The translations under genes were made by a program, and so were the position numbers. The notes below the pieces were generated by a model. It was given only the letters and a program-made list of their open reading frames with translations, did not search any database and had not been told where the DNA came from. A stretch of 64,000 bases of DNA from Euryodendron excelsum (lineage: Eukaryota > Streptophyta > Magnoliopsida > Ericales > Pentaphylacaceae): NCBI GenBank assembly GCA_033060915.1, contig CM065384.1, forward strand, positions 29,637,001-29,701,000, in the 5' to 3' direction. Of the stretch, positions 48,201 to 59,809 are shown in pieces (position 1 is the first letter of the stretch; every line of letters starts with the position of its first letter).

Positions 48201-49759
48201 GTTTCGGGGGAATTGGTCGCACTCGGGATGTTCTCCTAGTGCTTCCGATGAACTTTTATGTTTTCAAAAAATTTGAATTATGTTTGGAGGTGAGTGATAT
48301 TGTCTTGGAAAGTGTGTCAAAAAGGTCACTTTTGCGGAGCGTCTATGATACGCTTCGGGGGTATTTGAAAGTGGCTGTTTTCGTTTCGTGTGATCGAGAC
48401 CTTCGAGAAGCGATCTATTCAATCGGACCGTACCGATGGAAAGTACTCTGGAAATACTTTCAGGAATTCCTAAATTTACGCATTTCTCAAGTCATTTGAC
48501 GGTGTATTTTGATTAGGGAATCGGAGAACAAATCAACCTTGGCGGAGCGTCTACGAGACGCTCCAGGGGTTGCTGAAAGTTCAGTATTCACACCGTACGA
48601 TGAAGGGCTTTAGGAAGCGATCTACTCGATCGAGCCGTATCGATGGAAAGATCTATGAACGAGCTTTCGAGAATTCCTTGGTTTACGCATTTCTCGAGTC
48701 AGTTGACGTTGCGTTATAACTAGGGAATCGGGGCAAAAGACAATTTAGGCAGAGTGTCTGCGAAACGCTCCAGGGAACTTTTATCGCATCATGTGAGCTT
48801 AGCATCGTAGGGTCTTCCTTGGGTTAAACAAGGGCGTGTGATAAAACCCTCTGCTCGAAATCCCAAGGCCGGTGCTGTTTCAGGGCATATTTGGGCTTCT
48901 AGGGGCAAAACAGTCATTTTAACCAGGGTTGGCTGGAAACGGTCAGGAATGGTTTGGTGCGTTGTGTTAAGTGTGTAGGGTTGTTCGGGGATGGTTTTGG
49001 GAGAGTCTTTTACCGTTCGGCGGGGTTCGCGCAGTGTTAGGGTGTTTAGGGGCAAAATAGTCATTTTGAACGGAGTAGGACCGGATTCGGACTAAATGGC
49101 GTGTGGGGGACGCATAATGGTTTAACAACATTTTGGAAGAATGGACTTAACGTTTTGAGGGATTTTTAACTTTCCCAAAATGTGCCTGGAGGCCCAAAGG
49201 GCAAGTTTGGTCATTTTTCACCGAGTCAGGCTAGCAGGCGCCGGTGTTGACCTAGGTGTTGGTTCCCCGAGACCGCCTGGTCTCGAAAAACTACCTATGC
49301 GGTATTGGTCTTCAAGAACGCCCGGTCTTAAAGAACTACCTGTAAGGGTGGTGTTGGTTCCTGAGAACGCCTGATCCTAGAAAGCTACCTGGAAGGGTGG
49401 TGTTGGTCTCTGAGAACGCCTGATCTCGAAGAGCTACCGAATGACGGACATTCTACGTTAGCGGGCTAGCAGGTGCCAGAAGTGAACCGTTTGAAGTTTT
49501 TGATGAGGTGTTGGTCCTCAAGATCGCCCGATCCCGGGAAGCTACCTGCATGGCGTTGGTTTCCGGAACCGCCCGGTCCGAAAAGCTGCCTAGAATAATG
49601 GTGCTTATGGCTCCGGCGGGTCCTTGTAGGCCCGAGAAGAGACTAGCTGGTTGGATTGGAGATTGTAACGCTCATCTTGAACCTGCATGTGTTGTGATGT
49701 CGGAAACCGATCCCGATTGAGTTGGAGATTGCCAAGCCGGCAAAAATGGGGTACTTACA
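45237..49759 (-). repeat. Giant LTR copy 2 (4.52 kb)
   Basis: Starts at CCCTTTTTTGAAAATAACTC, equivalent to 40777 in copy 1, so it lacks the 313 bp edge units. It ends AAAATGGGGTACTTACA. It has an extra copy of the GGGAGACCACT segment (about 47110) relative to copy 1. Confidence 0.75.
47983..47992 (-). promoter_or_regulatory. TATA box in giant LTR copy 2
   Basis: Same CTATAAATAG and context as in copy 1, conserved although surrounding bases differ. Confidence 0.6.
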
Positions 49760-49764
49760 CACAT
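49760..49764. repeat. Target-site duplication CACAT, right copy
   Basis: Matches 40138-40142 at all five bases. Confidence 0.85.
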
Positions 49765-50775
49765 TATTTTCATTGTGGATAATAAAAATTGTACTAATTC
49801 TTTTATTTGGTAACACCATATTATCTCTTTGTAAAATATTACAATTTCAGGTGCACTAAACCATTGTCTTGCAAATTATAATCTTGTAACTTTAAGTGCA
49901 TTTATTGATAATCTTGTAACTCCATGTGCAGTAAATCATAATGAGTTTTTTGAGCAAAGTACAGTCTTCTGGTACTCATATTTTTCTTTTTACAAAAATT
50001 CAATGATGACACAATAGCAAACTAAAATAGGCAATGGCTATAACAAACATCGTTAAATAATAACAACAATATGAATAAAACAGTAGTAGACGGCAAGCCG
50101 GCCTTATAAAGTAACAATAAGTACATAAACGGCGTGCAGACTTTAATAAACATTCTACATGAATGTTTGATTTTTTTCATTGTTTTTCTAAAAGCATTAC
50201 TTCTGGAATAATCTCAATATAAAATATTTAAAGCAATACCTATAATAAAATCTAACAATTATCAGTTAATGATCATGTAAAAACCTCTACCGTACATATT
50301 AATGTTAGGTGAGTATTATGATAAAGAACTACAGATAGAACTGTGACAAGTATTATCGTACTATTGATTAAATATTTACTATGCAATTACTATTCATCAC
50401 ATAGTAGAATAAATAGTAGAGTTCCTCCGATCTATATATATAATATTACTATTTTTGTCTTCATTATAACTTTCAATCCAGACATCAAAATATAATCAAG
50501 TCATATATCTATGGAAAGTTATTGAAATAAGGATTTCAAATATATATATATTATCGGCAAAAAATACAAGGTCTGTGAGAAATAAAGAAATAAAATTTTA
50601 TAATAAATACTATTCATTTCAATAGTTGAACTACTGTTCATACTATTTATTCGAATTGAGTGAATAGTAAAGAATCCAAAATTAAGATAAATTACACATA
50701 AAATGAAGTATCTTCCTGATCAGAAATAATACAATTATATTTTTCACAAATATTTAAAGTTTCGTGCTGATAACG
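49765..50775 (-). other. 5' untranslated/gag-proximal part of the split copia
   Basis: AT-rich and noncoding as far as I can read. It contains two copies of ATAATCTTGTAACT (about 49880 and 49908) and ends at the primer-site-like CGTTATCAGCACGAA beside the 5' LTR. Confidence 0.5.
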
Positions 50776-51144
50776 TGTTATAAAACTACATAAATATTAA
50801 GTAAGCAAAATATTTAAACACAATATATAGTAAAACTAGTTCTTCTGAAACTGTCAAATAATAATTAAATAGTTCTTCTAAAACTATTAGGGATGGATCT
50901 TCTTGATCACCCAAGCATGTATTTCTTTCATAAGACAAAATATGAAAACAACAGAAACTAAAATAGTTTACCTACACTTTTTACTTTTTTTTCTTTCTTC
51001 TCTTTTTTCTCTTCTTTTTTCTCTTCCTTTTCTTTTTCTCTTCTCTCTTTTTTTTTCTTCCTACGTAGTTCTTTTTATAAGCTAGAAATAAAGTAGGTAC
51101 TAATATGATATTTTGGTCATCCACCAACACACATTTTCATAACA
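50776..51144 (-). repeat. 5' LTR of the split copia element
   Basis: 369 bp, begins TGTTATAAAA and ends CATAACA on the plus strand. Homologous to 35554-35934 with scattered substitutions and a shorter CT tract. Confidence 0.88.
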
Positions 51145-51403
51145 AAATAACATAAAAATACTTTAAAAGGATATTGACAAGCCCGTTGTTGATGATTTGA
51201 TCTCGTGCCAAACAGTTCTATATGATGCTCTCTTTTTTTTGGGTGGGGGGCGTGGGTATTCTTTGGTTTTAGTTTATTTGTTTATTCAATCTGGTCAAAA
51301 ATTAACAATAGTAAAACTAACCAAGTCCTTTTACTTATTTCTGTACCAATAGACTATTAATAGAGTTTTAGGTCTTATAAGATTGGAACATTCCACCTTA
51401 ATT
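51145..51403. other. Short intergenic spacer
   Basis: T-rich and G-rich patch (TTTTTTTTGGGTGGGGGGCG near 51231). Nothing coding. Confidence 0.4.
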
Positions 51404-51569
51404 AACCCCAAGGGATGGCACTGTGGTTAATTGGTCCTCATGTTAAGCTTAGGTCTCAACTTTAATTCCTTTGTGTGAATGGGCCTTGCATGAGTTCGAG
51501 TGAGCAGTTGGTATAGAGCTTGCACACCATGTAGCAAAAAATCGAAAAAAAAAAAAAAAGAAAACAACA
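51404..51569 (+). mobile_element. tRNA-derived SINE with poly(A) tail
   Basis: A box A-like GGCACTGTGGTTAATTGG and a box B-like GGTCTCAACTTTAATTCC lie about 30 bp apart. The body ends in a long A tail. The insertion is flanked by ATTCCACCTTAATT (51390-51403) and ATTCCACCTCAATC (51570-51583), which match at 12 of 14 positions. Confidence 0.75.
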
Positions 51570-51871
51570 ATTCCACCTCAATCCTTGTTTTTTTTTTTTT
51601 TTTTTTTGTTGCCTCAAATCATTAGATAACCCCTAAAGATTTTTAGCCTTTTTGTGGCAACCTCAAATATTGACACAGAACCTATAATATACGAAAGTTT
51701 TTCAAAATTTCTGCTAGATTTTACATCATTAAATGACAATGTATCTAGGGATAGATCCAATATATTCGTCTAGTGGGAGCAAAATTTATATAGAATCACA
51801 CATAAAATTCTTTTTTAAGTGCGAAAAATTTTGACTTTTTAAAAGCAAAAAGCAAAAAAAAAAAAAGTCCG

Positions 51872-52169
51872 ACCAAGCAGGACCTAATAATGCCAAAAAG
51901 GAGGGGGTGCGCCTTTGTACAAAAGCAGTATACTATAACAAAATTATGATTATTTACAAATTAAAAGGTGACTCCATATTTTATTCACAACTTCAAAATT
52001 TTATTTTACAAATGGCCTCTACCAAGCAGGACCTAACGATGCCAAAAAGGAGGGGGTGCGCCTTTGTACAAAAGCAGCATATCTTAATAAAATTATGATT
52101 ATTTACAAATTAAAAGGTGACTCCATATTTTATTCACAACTTCAAAATTTTATTTTACAAATAGCCTCT
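51872..52169 (+). repeat. 149 bp tandem duplication
   Basis: ACCAAGCAGGACCTAA recurs at 51872 and 52021. The two 149 bp units are almost identical, with only a few substitutions. They contain GGAGGGGGTGCGCCTTTGTA. Open frames in them are also duplicated but have no recognisable domain. Confidence 0.92.
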
Positions 52170-53630
52170 ACGAGTTTTCATATTTTCGAAATAACGCTTA
52201 ATAATCTCATTTGGCATGCTATTGAAAATATCTTTACCATTATATACAATCAATCCATTATTGATCATCTATTCCGGTTGTGAAGTTCGCGATTTTTCAT
52301 AGAAAAAAAAATCTCTATGATTGCAATTGTAAGTGATAAAATTAGTGCCAAAACAAGAACATCCATAAATACCTAAGAGTTTGAAATTCCAAGAGAAGTT
52401 TTGAATGTTTAGATCACAACTCATGAGTCATTGATAGATAGAATCAAAATGCTAAAATTTGAAATTTTGAAATTTTTTTCTAAAATAGACAAATAAAATA
52501 TTGAAAGTATGCCTAATAATATTTTAATTTAATATTAGGATGGAGGGTTGTGTTTGTATTATTTACTTGGCTAAATGATGAGGAATTAATAAAATTTAGG
52601 TAAAGAAAATGTGGATGTTAGTAAATCTTTGTCTTTACCTACAAGTTAATCAATTTAGTGGGGGCAAAGAAAAGTGTTAGTAAATTTAATGGGGGCAATA
52701 GACTATATTTACAACCTACGGTAAAATAGATATACATAAAAAAAATTTAAAAAATCATAGAAGTTGTCATGTCAGTTGGGGCAACTGCCCCTACTTGTCG
52801 CATGGTGCATTCACCTGTGTATGTATCATTGGTACGTTATACCATATTAAATAGTTGTAGCCAATATTTTATCCTGTTAGACCCCATTGCCTTGATGGAG
52901 GCATTCCCATAGGCCCATATATCTGGCGAGGCCATTACCAAAGGAAAAAAAAAAAAACTTCATGTTTTTTTTTTTTTGGTCAACTAAAAAAAAAAACTTC
53001 ATGTTAATACTTGCACAATATGAATTTAGTGGGTTGAGTTTGTCAATTGGGTAGGGGCTTCTTAAAGCCTACTATACTTTAGTTACCAAACCTGATCAGC
53101 TATGATCGGTATCATGTTCAATGTAACAAATTGATGAAAGTGTAAGGCCCATTAAACTGTCATTTTCATTATTAATAAATTGTCATTCAGCTTCAAGCAG
53201 ATTATGGAATTGCTCCTCTGAGCCAATAGTTAATCCATGAAGCAAAAAAGTAAAAATATAAAATCAATTGTCAATCTTAGATCAGAAAACAACTTCTTTC
53301 CTACGGAGTGTCTAGACCTTTAACTAACTATCTTCTTAAGATTATGTATAACCATGATTCACCCAAATCAAGTAAGCTTCATTCATTACATGAATTATGC
53401 CTAACTGCAGAGAGGCGTAGAGACAAGTTGAACTTCAGACTTCATGCTTGGCATAAAGGCAAGTCGACTACGAGGCCACTATTGTGGTCACAACTTTCTT
53501 TCTACTTGAGCCAAGGACAAATGCTCACTTTGTATTACTAACAGTAATAGCCAAAAATGCTTACCATCTTTGTTCCAAGAGTCCTATGAATTCTACAAAA
53601 TGAAGCCTAGAGTCATCGTTTTTATTTTAT
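52170..53630. other. Intergenic with dispersed-repeat sequence
   Basis: 52480-52730 resembles the reverse complement of 16540-16745, marking a dispersed family with TAGTGGGGGCAAA-like ends nearby. An open frame at 53308-53541 has no recognised domain. Confidence 0.45.
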
Positions 53631-54105
53631 GTGGTAGTTACAAAAACATTATTTGAACAATGACTCAGTGTCACTAAATACCTCTTAACTCCTAACGTAA
53701 TAAGTCGATATCTTGAATCTCCAATTTGTATCAATCAACGCTTTCTATTTGCAATCGGTTAGGAAAGTAGATGTAAAATTATTATGTGACTTGTATATTT
53801 TCACAAAAGTATTATTTTATATCTAAATTGATCTCCTCTTATTATAATAATTGTCTAATTCAAGTGGCATTTAAAGTATTAGACAATTATTACAAATGAG
53901 AATGTCAATTTAGATGTAAAACTATATTTTTGTAAACATATATAAATCACATGATAATTTTTCATAAACTTTCCTAACAACTTGTTAACATATTGCCAAT
54001 AAAAAATATTAATTAATACAAATTAGTAGTTCAGATAGTTAATGTATCACGTTTTAGAATTTAAGAGGTTAGTGCTATTGAATTGTAGTTTAACAAAAAC
54101 ACCCA
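53631..54105. mobile_element. 475 bp Mutator-like MITE, copy 2
   Basis: Flanked by a perfect 9 bp duplication TTATTTTAT (53622-53630 and 54106-54114). The long inverted arms include TTTGTATCAATCAACGC against the reversed right-arm TTTGTATTAATTAATA. The interior TTATTATGTGACTTGTA matches the 33491-33962 copy in the same orientation. Noncoding. Confidence 0.8.
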
Positions 54106-56999
54106 TTATTTTATTTGTATCATGCTAATAAACTATGAACTTTGCCACAATGCAACTCATATTCAATCCCATTAACTTTGCAACAATGCAGCCCATTCAT
54201 TCCTACACCATGGGCCTCTTGGGATTTATGGCCATGAAAAATTTCAGTTTTGTGTGCAGTTTGGATCCAAGCCTAAGAGCCTTATCTAAATTTCTGGAAT
54301 TTTGACAGTACCACTCATATGGACAATAGAGAAAAGAAAGAGCTGTCCTTAAAGTTAGGGTATGCGTTATCTAGTTATACAAAGTGTGAGGCCCATACTT
54401 TTTTTTTTCTAACAAAATTTGATGCAACTTATTACTCATTTGAACTATCACTTGCGGGCTTGTTCAGTGTTATTTTCACATCCGGTTTCAGTTTTCATTA
54501 TTTGAGTTTTCGGCAATGAAAACAATGAAAGCTTTGAGAACCCAATGGTTTTTCAGTCATTTTTTATTTTGTTATGATCTCAAATTTTTTTTTTAAATTC
54601 TAAAGATGATTAAAATAATATACGCGGTGTTTTTAAAATTTTTTTTTTGGAAACACCTATATTTAAATGCATCTTTTTGTGTAATTGTCTCATCTTCATT
54701 CTATTTTAATTGAACAAAAACGTTCAAACGTCCGAGGACCAAAGAAAAGATGCTCCGCAGAAAACACATTTCATGTCATCATATTCGTGCCTTTTTAAGT
54801 TCAGATCATAGTGAAAAACAATTATGAAAAGCAACACCAATTATAATTTTTTTAAAATTTTTTATTTGAGCTATTGTATTTCATTATTAAAAATAAAACA
54901 CATTTAGCATCAGTTGCAAATAATACTCAATGGTTGAGTAAAACTAAACACATCAGTTTAGGCTCACCATCATCTGATGAACCCCAATTGATGTGTCCAG
55001 CATGAGTACAAGAATTTTTCCTGAAGCTAAGGGAAGATCTAATTATCTCTCGAATTCTGATCGCTTTCACCTCTTTTGATCTAAATCTTGTGATTCTGAT
55101 ATTTCCCTATGAATTATGAAGTAGGCTTTATGAACCGCAGCAAAATGAATGTGGAGAGTTAGTGAATAGGACAATTTGTCCTCTCCAAACCACTCATTCA
55201 AGTTGAAAAATTGAATAGAGAGGAGGCCACACCACTAGCCAGAAGTGCAACAACCACTCTTTTTGGCTTTGGACTATTGTGACACTAAATTGGGTGGGAC
55301 CTGTGGGACCCTCCTTTAAATGGCTCTATCTCAAAACCCAGCTACCCACTTCTCTCTCTCTCATATCTTTTTTGCTTTTCCAATGCAACCACATCCTTAT
55401 GTTTTTTTAGAGGGACAAATGAATGAATGAAATGGGTGGCATTGTAATCATCTCCACTCCAATGAAAAGGCCGTGGGAACAGGGGTTTACCCATAATCTT
55501 GACAAAAGCTGCACCTGTCTCCAGCCAGGGGTAGAGTCATGTAGGGCCAGAGGGGCACTTCCCATTAATTTTTTTAAAATTTCATTTTTACGTATAACTT
55601 AAAAAAAAATTATTTGTTTCTTAAAAATTTATAATTGTCCCGTACATTTTCAAAAATTCTTCTTTGACCTTCAACCTTAGAATGTCTCTCAATTTGTCAT
55701 CCTTAAAAATTTAAGAATGCCCCCAATAAATGTTAATTTGCTTTCAAAACTCTTTATATATTATGTATAAGCTTGTATATGTTATATAGGTCTATAGAAG
55801 TCAAGTAGCCAATTGTTGAATATATAAAATTAAAAAAAAAACTTCTATCCTATATGGTTACATTTCTATTTTTATTTTTATTGTTTTTTTAAACAAAAAA
55901 CATGAACCTTACATTTTTTCATATTTTCAGAAATGAAAAACGGGACCATCAAAAATACTATTACTTTCATTATCATATGAAAATGATTTTAGAAACTCAA
56001 AAAATAAGTTTTTTTTGTTCTTAAAATTGAAAGTTTTCGAAATTTGTTGAAAACTACTCTTGGAACTAGTTTTAAAACACGACATCAATGTAAATAATTT
56101 CTAGAACCAGATTTTCAAATGCAGTCTTGACGAATTCTATAAAATAAGAATCAAAATTGTAATAAACAGGACCCTATTCTTACAAAAAGAAATTTACAAA
56201 AAAATCTATTAGAATGATGTGATCATGAAACTGGCAAAATAATGTGTATTTAGTGTGAAAATAAAAGGATCATAGCCAATCATACCATTTCATATGAAAA
56301 TTTTATTCAAAATTCTATTTGTATGCCATTACTCTTGAAATTTATTGAATTGTGATTAATAGTTGCCTACTGAATGAATTTTCTAGTTCCGCCACTCTCT
56401 TTAGCTACCTTAGCTAGTGAGGTCAACATATATGTTGTTCTCTCTACACCAATCGTTCCCTTTCTATTTATCTAAGCAAGGGTCATTTAACTAGAGGTAA
56501 CTCTCTTTCTATTTTTTTCATAATTTTAAAAGCATATTATATCACGGTTGGCGCTATTATCAAGACTAACTTTTATTTTAGACTATATTTTTGTGAATTA
56601 AAAAAAATTGTCTTCCAAACCATTATTTCCTGCTTTCATAATTTACCAATATATAATGATATATATCAGAGAAAAGAAACAAAACATTATTTCAAAATAT
56701 TGGCTCATATATTAAAAATATTACTGATACGTTGGAAAATATGCTCTAGAAAAATATTATAAGAATGGAGGATGGAAATTTAATATATAAAAATAAGAAC
56801 AGCTATCAATGTAATGGCCGAGACATAAAAAAATAAAGACTGATGCATCATATAATAAAAAAAGAAATAATAAAAATTCTCAAACTAACAAAATATTCAA
56901 ATAATGGTTGACAAGAAAAATAGCAGCTAATGTATCAGTATCACCAAGGATAATACAACGAAGCTTGTTGTTATCATCTTTATTTGGGAAGAAGGCTGG
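54106..56999. other. Intergenic, unassigned
   Basis: AT-rich, no gene recognised. A CT-rich patch at 55350-55370 follows TTTAAATGGCTCTATCTC and looks leader-like, but no coding sequence follows. 55520-55740 carries AGAGGGGCAC/GCCCCC-type repeat text. Confidence 0.4.
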
Positions 57000-57370
57000 A
57001 AACACCAAATCTCTAGGAAAATTAGCTTTCATTGTACTTTTTTTTAGAAGCAAAAGTACAGTTGAAAGAAATCATCCAAATTTGAAATGAAATGGAAAGG
57101 TCAAGACCAGCAAATCGTGGGTGATTGGCAACCACGCTTTCAAAAAAAATGATACGGCTATCAATTTAAGTCACCGACTTTGTTTTATAATTGATCTCTT
57201 GGGAAAATTTTTACTTTCGTTGTACTTTTTGTTTTTTTTTTTTAACAGTAGCAAAAGTGCAAATTCGAAGCAAACATCCAAATTTGGCATGAAATGAAAG
57301 GGTTCGTGCGTGGTTGACAACCACATTTTCAAGAAAAATGATACAACCACCACTTTAACTCACCGACTTC
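57000..57370 (+). repeat. ~189 bp tandem duplication, diverged
   Basis: Two units end in CACCGACTT at 57180 and 57369. Shared blocks include GGAAAATT, TTCATTGTACTTTT / TTCGTTGTACTTTT, CATCCAAATTTG, ATGAAATG and AACCAC. No coding function recognised. Confidence 0.7.
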
Positions 57371-57892
57371 GTTTACTGGCTTGCAGGTCACATGTGTCTC
57401 ACGTGGACAACACACGTCAGACATTTAAGATTTAATTGGTTAAAAAGTAAGGAAAATTCGGATCTTACATAAAATGCAGTAAATTTCATACCAGGTGATG
57501 CCCTTCTTACAATTAAAAGTCATATTGTTAGTAAGTTGTTTAAAAGAAGTCTGTATAATTTTTTTGTTTGCATAGTATTATTCAAATAAATAAATAATTA
57601 AAATATAAATAATATTATATGTAATTCTTCTTCTCACTCTTAAATATAAGTGAATGAATTATACATCAATTTATTAATATAAGTCTTACAGCCTTATATC
57701 TAAGAATAAAAAAAAAAATTTGTGAAATGAGATTATATATAATATCATTTAAAAAAATATGTGTATTGTGATGTGCTTTCTCCTCATTGGTTGAACCTAA
57801 GCCTGCAATTGTACTGCGTGGATTGTGCTTTTGTTTCTTCATATATTGGTAGATAATCAAGGATTTTAAAGGTAGGAAGGAAGAATTGGAAA

Positions 57893-58230
57893 AGAAAAAT
57901 GTTACACTTTTAAAAAATTTATACAAAATTTTTTATCAAATGATGTGCCAGTGATATTTTTATAAATAAGACTTATCACAGTGAATATTTTAGTTTTAAG
58001 TAAATGACTCTCATTCAATTATATTATTTTAATAATTAATTATGTATAAATTTTTTATTTGTATAACATTACTCATTGAAAAAAGAAAAATGATATTCTT
58101 ACATAAAATTTATACAAAAACTCTCACTAGAGTGATATGGTAATAATAGTAACAGTTTTAGAATTAAAAATTATTATAATAAATATTTTATTTTAAAATA
58201 AAAAATCCTCATTTAAACACTTTATTATGT
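57893..58230. mobile_element. AT-rich MITE-like element(s)
   Basis: 57893-58078 has ends AAAAATGTTACAC and GTATAACATTACTC in inverted relation, with AAAAAATTTATAC in both arms. A related, more diverged segment follows to about 58230 (AAAAATGATATTCTTAC, ATTTATACAAAA). Target duplication not resolved. Confidence 0.45.
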
Positions 58231-59210
58231 ATGCATGGCATTATCCAAAATTATGAAGTTATGGTGAGGCTTTTCTTATCTACTGGGTTCATCCAAGGGT
58301 CTGACTGGGTTTGAGATTCAGAAGAACCGCCATGGCTGACATATCTCACTTTTTTTTAGAGGTGTGATATAAAAGTGTAATTATCGAGGACGCCTTTAAT
58401 AATGCGACATTATCATTACCACTCTTTTAAAAGTGTCTAGCCATAATCTTTTGATTAGACCTCTCCATATCTAGACGATAAAAAGGATTCAAATCCAAAC
58501 AAAAAATAAATTGGCAAATTACACAAATTACCTTTAAGATATTTGATTAATACATTACATATCCTCTACGATTAAAAAATTACATTGACACTCTTATCAG
58601 AGTTTGTCGAGTGATTAACGCTAGCAAAGTTATTAAATGACAACTTTACCCTTGTTATTTTTACACAATAACTAATATGTATGGTCAAATGTCAACAGCA
58701 CCATTCTCCCTCCTTTTTTTCATTTTTTGTTTTATTTTCACCATTGGTTAACTTTTCTTTTTCCTCCATCTCGGATGACATTAGTCCCTCTCCATCACTA
58801 TCTATCCTGATTAGTATTCCTCCATTCTTATCTTTCTCCAACTCGATAGCCCTCCTTCCATCCAAATACACAATAAATGCTAAATAAAAACTAATTCTCT
58901 CTTTATACTAGAAGAATATCTACAAACAACCCACCGTCCATATGTTCCTTTTCCTTGATAATCCATCCTTAAACCAACTGTAGTGCTCCATCATTGACCA
59001 CAATACTAAATCCACATTTTATCACCGAAACCCATTGCCTAATAATCAAAACAATCAAACACCCAAACTTCACTGTTAGTACCTTAATTGTAGTCATGTA
59101 AAATGGTGACAAATTTGGAGCTAGAGAGATAGAAAGACGACGGCTAGCATTAACTCTATTGAAAACAATATCGCTGATCTGCATCACCTTCGATCATTGC
59201 CATCAATTAA

Positions 59211-59696
59211 GGGCTAATTATATTTTTCTTTCTCGTAGTTTACATTATGTCTCACTTTAACCCTTGAATTTTTAATTTCGACAGTCAAAACCTTACATTT
59301 CGATTCATGTTGCAATTTGACCATTTAAGTGGATGCTGTCTAAATCTTTGAAGACAAGACACCACGTGATGCACACAAGTAGCCTCTCAAAACGCATAAA
59401 TGAGAAGGACAAGAAGCAAAGTAACATAACGTGTAAAGTAAAAAAGACAAAGTGACATAAAGTGTGAACTGTAAAGGTACAATATGTAATTAATTCTTTA
59501 AATAATAATTAAAATCACTTGGCAAGTCGTACATGTGCGCGTTACGTGTTTTTTCATTAAAAATTTAGACGACATCCACTCAAAAAGCCATATTATAGCA
59601 TGACTTGAAGTATGAATTGTTGACTGTAGAAATTAAAAATTCATAGATTAAAGTGAACACTGTGTAAATTGTAAGGATGAAAAGTGCAATTAACCC
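59211..59696. mobile_element. 486 bp Mutator-like MITE with 9 bp TSD
   Basis: About 75 bp inverted ends. Left: GGGCTAATTATATTTTTCTT...TGAATTTTTAATTTCGACAG. Right reversed: GGGTTAATTGCACTTTTCAT...TGAATTTTTAATTTCTACAG. Flanked by a perfect 9 bp duplication ATCAATTAA (59202-59210; 59697-59705). Noncoding, and nested inside the 58512-60674 candidate. Confidence 0.88.
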
Positions 59697-59809
59697 ATCA
59701 ATTAATCACCACAAAGGGGATTGCATCGAAAAAGCTAACGTTCAATTATTAGGACTCAATTGATTAAAGAAGAGGAAAAACTTTTGAATCCAAATGTTAG
59801 TCACTACTG

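Larger units (their letters stand above)
40143..49759 (-). mobile_element. Noncoding LTR-type element made of two giant LTR-like copies
   Basis: 9,617 bp with ends TGTCGCGCCCCG...GTACTTACA on the plus strand and a perfect 5 bp duplication CACAT on both sides. It has no reverse transcriptase, integrase or gag. Copy 1 (40143-45236) and copy 2 (45237-49759) are homologous along their length, roughly nine bases in ten by eye where compared. They join directly, with no primer site or internal domain between. Each copy has a TATAAATAG on the minus strand (43448-43457; 47983-47992), so transcription and the element probably run on the minus strand, with LTRs beginning TGTAAGCACCCCATTTTTGC. LTRs of about 4.5-5 kb are in the range of Tat/Ogre-like gypsy elements; that lineage is inference. 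Open frames inside are chance. Confidence 0.82.
35554..51144 (-). mobile_element. Ty1/copia retrotransposon split by a nested insertion
   Basis: Two homologous LTRs (35554-35934 and 50776-51144) frame a minus-strand copia interior. The polypurine tract CAAGGGAAAG sits beside the left LTR (35935-35946, minus) and a primer-site-like CGTTATCAGCACGAA beside the right LTR (50761-50775, minus). Pol remnants occupy about 36140-39440, and a gag piece (GENFSDEDMIEKY) lies near 40135. A noncoding 9.6 kb element is inserted at 40143-49759 in or near gag. LTR ends are TGTTA/TAACA on the right copy, while the left copy's end is mutated (CATAAAA). The flanking 5-mers (AAAGT, AAATA) match at only three positions, so the original duplication has decayed. 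Confidence 0.9.

Noticed and set aside
40024..49720. Many 60-99 residue open frames on both strands inside the nested element
   Set aside because: They fall in tandem repeats, differ between the two LTR copies and carry no domains.
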